Positions 35,791 to 46,259 of a stretch of DNA of 64,000 bases are shown piece after piece. The notes under the pieces are model-generated. The model was given only the letters and a program-made list of their open reading frames with translations. It was not told where the DNA came from and did not search any database. The first letter of the stretch is position 1; each line of letters starts with the position of its first letter. The DNA is from Mya arenaria (Eukaryota; Mollusca; Bivalvia; Myida; Myidae): the NCBI RefSeq assembly GCF_026914265.1, contig NC_069136.1:29975201-30039200 (forward strand). Direction: 5' to 3'. A program made the position numbers and the translations under genes.

Positions 35791-36181
35791 AATTACATAA
35801 TTAAGCTAAACACCTGCCTCGGTAATATCACGTGATAACACCGACTCGCCAATCACGCATAAGGAATGAATTCTACCTGGTAGACATACCCAGTAATCTT
35901 TTTAATAGAAAAATACGAAATAAATGCTAAACTTAGATAAATTGTAAACTATGTGGTACTTCAGTTAGTAAGTTTCAATGCATTGTACACATCGATGCCA
36001 AGTTTATGTCAGTTTTCGACAATTTTCTTTTTTCGCTATTTTATAATACAGCAGATTTTCGACATCCACAGATAAACGACTCCCCGGTATCATTTTATTA
36101 AATGTACATGAGTCATAACATTTTGAGCCGGTAGTCGATAAGTTTGACTGGGGTTCGTGATTCTATCTGAGTCAAAATACA

Positions 36182-36304
36182 TCCTCACGCCGACTAAATC
36201 CTAATAGCATCTTAAAGAACATACCATAATCAAGTTGTTAAATTAAACGGCTTGATTACGGTATTGTTCTATAAGAGGCTATTAGGATTTGGCCGGCGTG
36301 AGGA
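36182..36304. repeat. inverted repeat with 57-bp arms
   Basis: The left arm (36182-36239, starting TCCTCACGCCGACTAAATCC) and right arm (36247-36304) are reverse complements with about 85-90% identity and only a few bases between them. The transcript would fold into a long hairpin. It looks like a small foldback or palindromic element; no target-site duplication was identified with confidence. Confidence 0.85.
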
Positions 36305-36959
36305 AAATATTTAGCTGTTGGGCAACTAAGAAATATAGTTAGTACATTTTACTTGATGTTTTCAATCTTTAAACATAATTCAAGAGTGTGGTTTAGATAG
36401 TTAAATATTGTTCATAAACAATATCAAAGATGTAATGCTTAGCTTAGTTAATAATTATACTTTTTATAGTTAAGAAAATCATGTCAATACTTAATACTAA
36501 ACTTTTATTGAAATTTTTGTTTTATTTTTGACAAGTGTCGTAATAAACAAAATGAGATGAAGCGTTAAACCTAAGAAACATGCACTATAGAAAGATTTTT
36601 CCGAAAAACGATCAAAATCATTGCTCCCCTGAATTTCATGCTAGTCGTAATGGCCATCAAATGAAATGAATTAGCTGTTACAGCAGATAACTGATAAAAA
36701 TTACATGGAGAACCAAGTCAGCCCTTTAACCCTTAGCACAAAACCACTGAATGGAACATAATGCATATGCTGCTAAAATACAGGTATATGCTGGCATACA
36801 GGGATTTCCTTCTTTATTGAAAATTGGATAGGATTTTTTGGCATGGACCCCCATTTAACGTCCCTCCCGGAAGACGATTAGTATTTTTAGCGATGCGACG
36901 GGCGGCTCGACGTTTTGTGCTCACTCATCAAGATTCTGTCTGGGAAAGAGGGTGACATT

Positions 36960-38060
36960 TCAAATGGAGCGGTCACACTGTCACGACTTGCATCCACGAG
37001 TTACCACGAGTGCTGGTGAATTATAACTCGCTAAAAAATGCCACGAGATGACCGCGGATTCCGATGCTTGGTTCATCAGTTCGACACCTGCTCGAGTTCT
37101 CTTCCATGTGAATACGAGAATAATACGAGATTCGTCTGTTAAACCCGAGTTTAAGGAACATCGGTAAGATCTGTGTATGACACTCTTTCGACAACCATAG
37201 AGATTTCTACGGGTTATGCCGATAGGTGCACGATATCATGACGAGATATTAGAGTGAGCTACGAGAATGCACGAGAAAGGACGACACATGGCGAACTGGG
37301 TATAAAAACAGATGGTTCTGCACATCACATGTCAACCTTTACTATATTATAATAGTAAATATTGGGAAAAAATAGTGGAATTGTTGGTTGTTGTTTATGT
37401 TTTTATGATAAATGATCATGTTCCAATCATTTTTGGTCTTGAAATTATTTTTTTTACTAATTTTGGGGGTGGCCATAGGGTGGGTCCTGTCAACGTAACT
37501 GCTGCCTGTGTTTGAAGGCATGACTAGTCTAACAATGGTTTGCCTCTTGTAAACACAGTGATGTTTACTGGTTGAAATCTTCAGAAGAAATGATGCAGTG
37601 ATTTTTCTTGATATGATCACATTGAACTCGCCGGAAGTCGCAAAAGTCTCGAGGACATGTCGAAGGGGTACGTACAAACTCACAACAACTCGAAAGAATC
37701 TCGAGCAGAGATCGTAACAATGTCCCCCTGAGTCGTTGCTGAACTCGTAGATTGTCGAGCGACTTTTAGACGCGGCGAGAAGCGACGACAAGTGAAGACA
37801 TGTCTACCACAAATGTTCGAGTTTGTTCGACACCCCTACCACATGTCTTCGATATATGTACGAGACGAAAACTCTTACGACAATTTTTAACCGTTTAAAG
37901 TTCTCGCCACTGCTTGCCGAGTACTTTCTTTATGAGGAGACATGTCTTCGACATGCAACGACAAAGATTCGAGTCCAACACCACATTTGAAGAGTTTAGG
38001 CGAGTTGAAACTCGCAACAACTCGTAGCCGAAAGTCGCCACAGTGTGATAGGGGCTTATG
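36960..38060. mobile_element. long foldback-like element, rich in CGAG/CTCG
   Basis: This 1.1-kb stretch has a base composition unlike its AT-rich flanks, with dense ACGAG, CTCG and TCGACA words. Its ends are imperfect inverted repeats: the left end has GGTCACACTGTCACGACTT then ACGAGTT, and the reverse complement of the right end has ATCACACTGTGGCGACTTTC then ACGAGTT. The open frames inside (149 and 78 codons) show no domain. It is most simply a non-autonomous DNA-transposon-like element. Confidence 0.55.
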
Positions 38061-38542
38061 GAAAATACTTAAAGCAATGGAAAGTGTAACGTTCCGATGT
38101 TTCTCGAACTTAACATGTGCCAAAAATAATATAACTTTCTAAGGTTGAATGTATATGAATTAGTAGAGAAATCATTTCCGTTTGAATGTAGCGTATTCTG
38201 CAAGGTGGCGGATTGTAGAAGGTTTCGTGCACGGGAAATTAAGTGTAACTGTAATTCAGTTTTGGGCAGTGGACGTGTTTACTGCAACAACTTTATTAAA
38301 AGTATGAAATTTTGCAAAATATCGAATATTTACAAATGCACTACTAACGATGTTCTATACTTTCTGTACAATATTAAAGGTTAAACGATGCAGAACTGAA
38401 CTGCTAGCGCCCAGAGTCGGCCTGCCCTTCGACTACTATCTTGTGTATATACATCAGGGTTACTCACGATCTCACTCACGAGCACCCGTTTTCCGCGCTT
38501 ATCGGACGCGCTAAGAAACACTTATCTGGTCATCCCTTTTAA

Positions 38543-38885
38543 AGCTGCACTCTCACAGATTGACAGTCTATTTTTTCAGTGTTTTTTTTCTCACAATCAG
38601 CTGATTTTGGTATCAGTGTGCTCAGTTCAGACATATAAGATAACTCACAATAGAACAGGTCTTAATCGTTTAGAAAACTGACGGAGAACTCATTTTCTCA
38701 AAGTGTTAGTAACGCTTTTTGCCATATAATAGCGATGTTTGAACGTTAATATAAATAAATGCATTCTGATCTTTTGTCAGTAATCTTGTATCACTAGTTT
38801 CCAGACTTTTACGCAAAAGTTGGCTCATTCCAAGACAAATAGAAAAGAAATTGTCAAAACGGCCAATCTTTGAGAGTGTAGCTTG
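38543..38885. mobile_element. MITE-like element with 24-bp terminal inverted repeats
   Basis: The left end AAAGCTGCACTCTCACAGAT and the reverse complement of the right end AAGCTACACTCTCAAAGATT match closely. The 343 bp between have no coding capacity. A related half-copy is at about 45715-45960. I recognise the terminal motif as common in bivalve genomes. Confidence 0.75.
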
Positions 38886-39344
38886 AAAACCTTGGTTATA
38901 TGTATTCCGGTGACCAATTCAGCTCAGAATTATACGCCCTTTTTAAACACTTGACAATGAATATACCATTTATGTATGACGAAATAAAGTGTTGGAAATC
39001 ATTAGGAATTCAATTGGCGTGTGGTGTATGTTTTTGTTGTCAGTTTTCCTTGATTGTACCGGCGTGGGTTCGCTCTCCACTACAACCAGATTACTTTTTA
39101 TATTGTTTTCTGCAATTTCGGTATCAAACAGTTAACTAGTTATAATGATAGTGTTTTCAGATGCATTATCGGTAAAAACACACACAAACAATTGGTGCCA
39201 AACCATGAGCTTGTGGTTATGTTCAAGCTTTTTCATTGTTTTTTTTTTATAAGAGACGTAACTTTTTCTGAGCTTGTTTAATGTTAAAAACACAATTGCA
39301 ACTGTCTCTCCATGTTTATGTCACGACATCGTTGCCTATATATT

Positions 39345-39550
39345 GGTGTGTAAGCGGTTCGGTAGTTCAGTCGGTAGAGCACTCATCTTGTCAACGTGAT
39401 GTCACGTTTTCGAGGCCCGGTCTTATTGCACATGGTTGAGCCCCGAACCTTTCATCCCACAGCCGACTCCACCGCACCGCTGGTGTTTACAGATACATAG
39501 TCATATGTGCGACTCCTGCATGTTGGGTTTGACAAACTGCGATGGTCCGG
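39345..39550 (+). mobile_element. tRNA-derived SINE-like repeat
   Basis: The stretch GGTAGTTCAGTCGGTAGAGC is an excellent tRNA A-box region. A weak B-box-like TTTTCGAGGCCC follows about 40 bp later, then GAGCCCCGAACCT. A diverged relative of the second half lies at about 40905-41000 (CACGTTTTCGAGATCC, then GAGCCCCGTACCT). Without a matching acceptor stem it is a SINE, not a tRNA gene. Confidence 0.55.
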
Positions 39551-39764
39551 CTTTCTCAATTTTCTGACGTCAGATTGCCATAAATCTTGATACAAAATAT
39601 TCAATTTTTTTCTTTGAACAATTGTAAAGCATTTTTGAAAGTTAAAAATCGCATGTTTATCATTTATGAATAATTCAGTATGGACAGGACAAGTTTACAG
39701 GCCCTCAACATAAATAAATGTTAAATGTGATGCAAGTGTTTACTTTTTTGCTATTTTATTTTGG

Positions 39765-40099
39765 CATTCGGAGCTCCTCGGCCATTTTATCGAAAACAAC
39801 CTCGGATGTATTTGGACGGTTTACATACTCAAAAAGTGGTACGTTTAAGTCCGCTGCAAGTAGATCGCGTAGTAATTTTATTTAACAGTTAAACTTTGTG
39901 ACATTACTCTTGGGATTCTTAAATATGTTTGCAATAATACAATTCAATGGCAATCAATTTAAACTTAGATCAATAAATACAACTCTAAAACACTACATTT
40001 AATTAATGATATAATTCAAATTTTACGAACTACTTCAACTGATGTACCTGCATACATCCGAGGTTGTTTTTGACAAAAATGGCCGAGGAGTTCCGAATG
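39765..40099. mobile_element. 335-bp MITE with about 45-bp terminal inverted repeats
   Basis: The left end CATTCGGAGCTCCTCGGCCA continues into AACAACCTCGGATGTAT. The reverse complement of the right end reads CATTCGGAACTCCTCGGCCA and continues into the same words. The interior is AT-rich and non-coding. The right half of a second copy lies at 45303-45483. Confidence 0.85.
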
Positions 40100-40904
40100 T
40101 TATTTTGGTTACTGTTTCGTCATTACATTGAATGAGGCACAAAATGAAAAAAAATAAGAAACTGGTAACGTTGGACGAAAATGGCGGCGCAGTGAATTCT
40201 GAGATCTCTTTGTATTCGTGTGAAAACAGCATACACGTATAATAAAGTTAGGGTTTAAATACTGACCACAAAAACGTATGCAGTACAATTGCTTCCAGTT
40301 TCGGTAAATCAAAAACGAGTTCTCATGAGTTTTTCACCGTCCGTTTGAATTGATTACTGTAACTATATACTGCTAAGAAAAGGAACAGATAGTCAAAACC
40401 TAACTAGTGGCCATTCAAACTCGGTACCCTTACCACATATTTATAGGCAAAGTATAATATAACCAATGATTCTATTGAATAGCGGTTCTAGAATTTATTT
40501 GTATTTTCAATACATGTTCAACTGTTGCCAACATTATAAGGGAATCTTGGGTTTGTCGCAGCCTGAAAAACAACAACAATAAAAGATGTTCAAATGCGTA
40601 CATCTATGTAATGCCAATGTTTATTTTCTACCATATGTAATGAAATCATACTGCGGTTAGTTATAGGGAAAACTATTGCTCAAAAATAAGTTTTCTAACC
40701 AGTAAGAGCTAATGCTAGGAGGACTTAATGGTAAATATGTGAATAGTTCTTACTGTTTTAATAATATTTTTTCGACTGCCATGTTTAAGTTAATGCACCC
40801 ACAACCCGAATTCACAATCACGAGCGCTGAATCATATTTTATCTTTTAACATATTTTCAGCATGGTCAGTGATGCGACTGGGAGTATAAAGAGACTGGGA
40901 GAAG

Positions 40905-41000
40905 AAAACAGCCCGGCCTCCAAGATGGTCCCTGTCCCCCGGGTTCACGTTTTCGAGATCCAGTCTTTTTACATAGAGATGAGCCCCGTACCTATGTTTA
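40905..41000 (+). mobile_element. fragment related to the SINE at 39345
   Basis: It shares CACGTTTTCGAG, a CAGTCTTTTTACAT-like block and GAGCCCCG with the second half of the SINE-like repeat at 39345-39550. The tRNA-like head is not recognisable here. Confidence 0.4.
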
Positions 41001-41719
41001 ATTATAGTAGTTGGGCCTTTTGATAGATAGATCATGCAGTTGTAAGGGAACCCTGAATACTCACCATATATGTCTGCTTTCGAAAGAAAGTAGAGCCAAC
41101 TACTATCATCGAGATCAGTTTACTTGACATTGCAATAAACAAACTTATTTGTATTTGAAGCAGTTTAACTTTTTTCTGTACATTTTTAGTTTTGAAATCT
41201 TTAATTACCACCTACATTAGATTCCTAATTTATAAAATTATAAATAAACATAGACATATATACCAGATATATTATGCTACACATATAAACCATGCTACGA
41301 ATCAAGTGCAGAGGACCTATTAAACTTGACAACTCAAAGAAAGATCTATTAGAAATAACTTTGTTGGTTCCTCTAGCGGTCAAAATGGCTACCGAGTTGC
41401 CATATTGATGATCTTGATTGGCTTTCCATTTATATATACCATGCTTTCCTAAAACATTTGCTACTTGACGGCCATGACTATAGTGGCATTTTTATGTAGC
41501 CATTTAGGGCGCGCCTTACTGTAAAACGTTATAGTATAAACAAAGTGTATGTCGCGCTTACACGGAGAGGAAGAGATGGTATCCTACATGATCATTGTGA
41601 TCCATCAGATGGAGATGGTTTTAATGACATATGCTGATGGTCTTGAATCCTCGGAGAGTTTCGCTACCGAGCTTGTCTCGAATTCATCAATTAAAGTACT
41701 ATCAATAGCAGTAGATAAT

Positions 41720-42716
41720 TCAAATACCTAATTTGCCTGCCCATTTCCATTTCCAGCCTAGAGGACCTTTGTCGGCCAGGCCAATTCCAAGGCAACCCTT
41801 GGTATTACGGTCAATAGCACTCCAGTCGATCCCCGAAAGGTCAATGGCCCCGTCCGTAAACTTGTCCTTGTCAAGGTCAAGGTTTAATCTTGTCTCCTAA
41901 AAGCAACAAAAATTACATCTTGTCTCCTAAAAGCAGCAAAAATGACATCCAAGTCATGGTATCGTGCACATTGATTTAAAAATTGTAGTAAGTTTTTTAA
42001 AGCACGCGACGTATAGAATATTATATAATATTTCAAGCACATACTCTATAAATTTAGCCATTTTAACGTAACGTTCAAATATCTATTATATGCAAACTTA
42101 CAGGAACCAAGATTATCGCGTATGAATTAGGACAGACTCCTGAGACAGCTTGTCTTGAGTCAACACAAATATAATAAACGAGGTATTCCTCAGGGTTTGA
42201 ACTAAAGGCGACGTCAATGCGACTCTTCAGTGGAATCTCTTGCGGCCCTTAAAAGACAAACGTACTGCATTATAATGTTTGCATCAAAATCTGTATAGAG
42301 TAAGGTATAAACAAAATACAAGACAAGACAAGAAATCGAATACGTTCTGCCAGAGATCTAAAGCAAACAATATATGCATCGTATAGAAACAGCACTTGCG
42401 GCTTGATTAAGACTAGGGTCAGAAAAGAACTAACTTAGGATTTTAAAACGTCTATTTACAAGATTCAAAATCATAATAGTACAATTAAAACCGCTTTACC
42501 AATACCTAAGATAGGGTGAAGAGTGGTAATTATTTTCACTTGAAACTTAGCTCTTTTTGGGTCGTGGCGGAACAATATCTGGTCCGCGCTCATACACCCT
42601 CCGGGGGAAATTTTCATTTCTGGAATGTACATCCATTTGTAAACAACGTAATGGTTATTATTTTCAATGCTAATGCTTGAAATGTTTATGTGAGTACGCC
42701 ATGTTAAGGGGGGGGA
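41720..42716 (-). CDS. unrecognised gene, at least three exons, 3' end complete
   Basis: Three exons join in phase on the minus strand: 42716(?)-42506, 42247-42102 and 41896-41720. The first gives HYVVYKWMYIPEMKI then PGGCMSADQILFRHD. The second gives PLKSRIDVAFSSNPEEYLVY and then VYYICVDSR. The third gives LDLDKDKFTDGAIDLSGIDW then NTKGCLGIGLADKG, a tryptophan-rich end and a stop. The donors and acceptors are good (GTATT, GTAAGTT; TTTTAAG, GCTTTTAG). The composition is protein-like and unrelated to the mobile elements around it. I do not recognise the family. The 5' end is open: no in-frame ATG starts the first exon, so an upstream exon is expected, and its acceptor (CTTGAG at 42717-42722) is the weakest point. 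An ATTAAA signal lies near 41613. Confidence 0.5.
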
Positions 42717-42749
42717 CTCAAGTAGCAAAGCAACAAAGTTACATGTTTA

Positions 42750-42830
42750 TTAAAGGGGCTTGACACCAGATAATACGATTGCAAGAAAAAAGAAAATTGT
42801 CAAAAGCTTACATTAAATTGACAACGTTGT
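42750..42830 (-). mobile_element. SINE tail fragment
   Basis: On the minus strand the stretch ends TATCTGGTGTCAAGCCCCTT, matching the tail of the tRNA-headed SINE at 35580-35790 (TCTGGTGTACAGTCCCTTTA) and the adjoining GACAATTTTC block. The tRNA-like head is not recognisable here. Confidence 0.5.
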
Positions 42831-44056
42831 GTAAAACGAATTGAATTTTACTTACCGACGTATCACATCGCTTATGACACATGCATCTTTGGGATTTTTT
42901 GTGTATTATTTACTGGGGTTGTCTACCTCGTTAATCCCAGTAAGTTTAAAAAAACCGTCGGTATATGTATCTGTACTCAAAATCAGATATGAGTTAAACT
43001 GGGAAACCATTATGCGCTATATTAAATGGGGAAACACAGATGAGACAGCAACATGATTATAGTATTTAGTATTTCTGTCATGTTAAATGATATATTATTG
43101 ACCTCCTACTAGCTGGAATTGACAATTCTACTTCTTTTGAAAACTGTACTTGCCGATGTTGGTACCATCTGGTATCTAGTCCCTTTGATACAACGAATAC
43201 TTACTTATACCGTACGGAAACAATATTGCAAACACGCGTTTGTGCCCCGACGCAAAATATGTCATATGACTAATATTTAAATTAGCATCAGTACACGAAG
43301 TTTTAAATGTCGTTTAAATGTCTTCTTAGTTATAAATCACCTTTAACTACCATTAATAAATCATAAATTCAATGACAGAATCATACTTACATAATTCTGA
43401 TCATGGAATAAAAACTGCACTAGTGGCAATAGTTTTGACTGATGCTTCGGATTTACATAATAACACATTATACTTATATAAAAGTGTCAGTTTAGTCACA
43501 AGGTAATTGGTTATGACATATCATAGAATAAACTTTCGTATTTTTTTTAATAAAAATACATTCTCTGCAGAACGGAATAGTTTGTGAACCATCAATTTTT
43601 GCCTAAAAGAACTATCGCGTTGCGTTATTTCATACCTTTTCTACATGCAATTGAAATAACACAATATTGAAAACGTTAGTGGACATTTGGAAGTCCATTT
43701 AACACTTCCATATTGGATTCATTCAAAACAAGCCTACGATGATTTTTTTTATCATATCACACACTTGCAAATTAATACTTAACCGCCTAACCCAACATGA
43801 TGATAACAACTTTACGAAGCTCGCCTTATGTTTTATATTATTAAATGTTTCAAAAACATTTTTTTAAACAAATCTAAAAAGACGTTGCGCCATTATACAA
43901 CCCTTTTCCTACCTCCACGTGGCTGTAAGCATCGGGTTTCCAGACGCAGGACTAACGACCCAGCTGTATTTGTAGTCAAACGTACGACCCCCAACCATGT
44001 TAACCCAGGGTTCGGTCTCTATCGCGTAGGCCACAACCCATCTCCTTCCAACAACC
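42831..44056. other. spacer, no gene seen
   Basis: AT-rich sequence without convincing exons. It might contain missing 5' exons of the unknown gene at 41720-42716, but I could not single one out. About 43880-44050 is more GC-rich and may be another repeat fragment. Confidence 0.4.
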
Positions 44057-45300
44057 TTGATGGATAAAGATGAAGAAAAACTAATACTTCAACTGACACC
44101 TCAACAAGAGCAAAATTTCCGCCTTAATTTCCTAATCGGGTTGGCCGTGCAAAACCAGTACAGTCAAAAGTTAAATGTGGCTAATGGCTTTGCAACGAAG
44201 TTATCAGTGCAGTATAAAGAAAGAAATCTTAATTGGAAAAGAGGTTGGTATGACTCATTCATGAAAATAACACTAGATGTGAAAGATCATCTTATGTGGT
44301 GGTTGGACAATCTTGATCAAAGTTACAAACCAATCAGAACGGAGGAGCCTTCCATGATAATTACCTAAATGAGTACAGACAGCTCGTTATTTGGGTGTGT
44401 GTGTGGGGGTGGGGGGGGGGGGGGGGCAACATAGCTGCCGAAAATAGTTACACAAATGGTGTATGATCTGTGGAGGATAAACTGTTACACATCAATGTTC
44501 TGGAACTTAAGGCTTGCCAACTTGGATTGTTATCTTTGTATAAAACAAAAAGTAATACACATGTTCGAATTCTCACTGATAACACAACTACATGTGCATA
44601 CATGTATATCAATAATTTTGGTGGGAAGAAATCAGAACTAAACAAAGAAGCAAGGGACATATGGATGTGGTGTTTATCAAAACATATTTATTTGAGTGCA
44701 GCTCATATTCCAGGCTCTACTAACTATGAAGCTGACAAACTGTCAAGAACATTTAATGATGATCTTGAATGGTCCTTAGATATGGACATTTTTCAAAGTC
44801 TTGAAACAATATATGGACCTTTTGATGTAGATTTGTTTGCATTTAGGTTGAATGACAAGAACGCTCATTATGTTGCCAGATACCCAAAACCTGAGGCAAT
44901 GGCTATTGATGCTTTGACATTAAAATGGAATCATGATATGTTATATATCTTTCCACCTTTCAGCCTCATTCCCAAGATTTTACAGAAACTTCAGTTCGAT
45001 CAGGGGAATGCGGTACTGATTGCGCCAATATGGAAGACTCAGAGTTGGTGGCCACGTCTTATGAGCCTACTAAATCAAGATTGGATTCAACTACCATCCC
45101 CACAGAGAATACTACGATTTCATTACAAACCAGAGATTCGCCATCCTTTGAAGCAAATGAGGATGGGCGCTTTTCCTATATCAGGGAAGCATTACGGAAG
45201 CAAGGAATTTCAAATGATTCAGTGGAAATCAAGAAAAGTTGAGAGTCCCAGTGGTCGCATAAAGTTTGGGATGATTTTATATATATATAGTAAATCTTTA
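44057..45300 (+). pseudogene. decayed DIRS-type retrotransposon, RT end and RNase H
   Basis: DIRS elements are tyrosine-recombinase retrotransposons with reverse transcriptase and RNase H. Here 44057-44368 encodes the C-terminal part of the reverse transcriptase (motif LMWWLDNLDQSYKPI). RNase H follows, with its acidic residues in STDSS, HINVLELKA, ILTDNTTT and NYEADKLSR. The region continues to APIWKTQSWWPRL, typical of DIRS. The reading is broken by a TAA at about 44366, a frame change across a G-run (44394-44429), and a TGA at 44464. An overlapping frame (about 45030-45242, ending SYIREALRKQG and on) may be the start of the recombinase gene, as DIRS genes overlap; this is inference. The rest of the recombinase and the terminal repeats are missing. 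Confidence 0.78.
44394..44429. repeat. GT/G-run inside the retroelement
   Basis: A GTGTGTGTG tract runs into a run of about 17 G. It interrupts the RNase H coding sequence and contributes to the frame break. Such a run could form a G-quadruplex on this strand and is prone to sequencing error. Confidence 0.9.
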
Positions 45301-45302
45301 TT

Positions 45303-45483
45303 TTTATGCAATAATTGTAATACACTTTACTGGCAATCAATTTAAAAGTAGTATTATAAAATACACGTTAAAAGACTACAAATAATTAGGTAAAATTATT
45401 TGAAAACTGTAACTTCTATTGAAGTACCGGCATACATCAAAGGTTGTTGTCGGTGTAAAATGGCAGAGGAGTTCCGAATGGTA
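45303..45483. mobile_element. right half of the MITE at 39765
   Basis: The stretch matches the right half of the 335-bp MITE: CTGGCAATCAATTTAAAAG inside, then ACCGGCATACATCAAAGGTT and TGGCAGAGGAGTTCCGAATG at the end. It begins just where the DIRS coding sequence stops, so one element was truncated by, or recombined with, the other. Confidence 0.75.
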
Positions 45484-45714
45484 GAGGCTCATTAGGGTTT
45501 GTACATATCATTACTTTAATATCATACTGAAGATGAAAACATATAATATTTGATGTTGAAGTGTGCAGCATTTAAGAACACGTTACCGTTCAGCTGTCAA
45601 TGTTTAATTAGTTGATGTCACGAATTAAATGACGATAATATCTTAATTGGCACAGTTTTATCACAATATATTGTAATTTCAGACCAGGGAAGCAAAAAGC
45701 ATTTTTGTCAAGCG

Positions 45715-45960
45715 TCTTCAAAGCAGCACTCTCACAGATTAATCGTTTAGGCAATTTATTTTTTATTTTTGGACAGCTGACAATTAATCAAATCGCAGAT
45801 TTCCATACTTCCGCACGAAATTAATGTTTTATGACTAGAGGCATTACTAACGGTTTAAGAAAAATGCATACCCTATTCCAGTTTTAGATAAATTGTGAGT
45901 TAACGTGAAATACATTAATGATAATCCAATCTGCCTTTGAGCTGATGCGCTTTATTATTT
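45715..45960. mobile_element. half-copy related to the MITE-like element at 38543
   Basis: It opens with AAAGCAGCACTCTCACAGAT, close to the left end of the 38543-38885 element, followed by a T-rich block and CTAACGGTTTAAGAAAAATG. A matching inverted end was not found, so it seems truncated. Confidence 0.5.
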
Positions 45961-46259
45961 GGCGAAATAAGTGAAAACCTGTTTTTACATTTTAATAACT
46001 TGACACATTTCAATTATTTCAGGGATCAATCGTCTAATCTTAAGCACCGCAAAAGGAAGCCAAAACGGGAAGTATCACGTATAACATCGACGAAATTTCC
46101 AATTGAATACGGCACGTCCCCTCAACCGTTTGGATTCATCAAAATTTCGCCTCTCGTGCGGTACGGACTTAAATAAACATCTGCGTTTAAAAGCGACTTT
46201 AGGAATTTTGACCTTTTGAGAAGTTACGTTTCTATAATAGCATTCGGTGTTCGCACACA

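Noticed and set aside
37342..37791. 149-codon minus-strand frame
   Set aside because: It lies in the foldback-like island, has no domain and no splice-compatible partner, and its composition follows the CGAG words.
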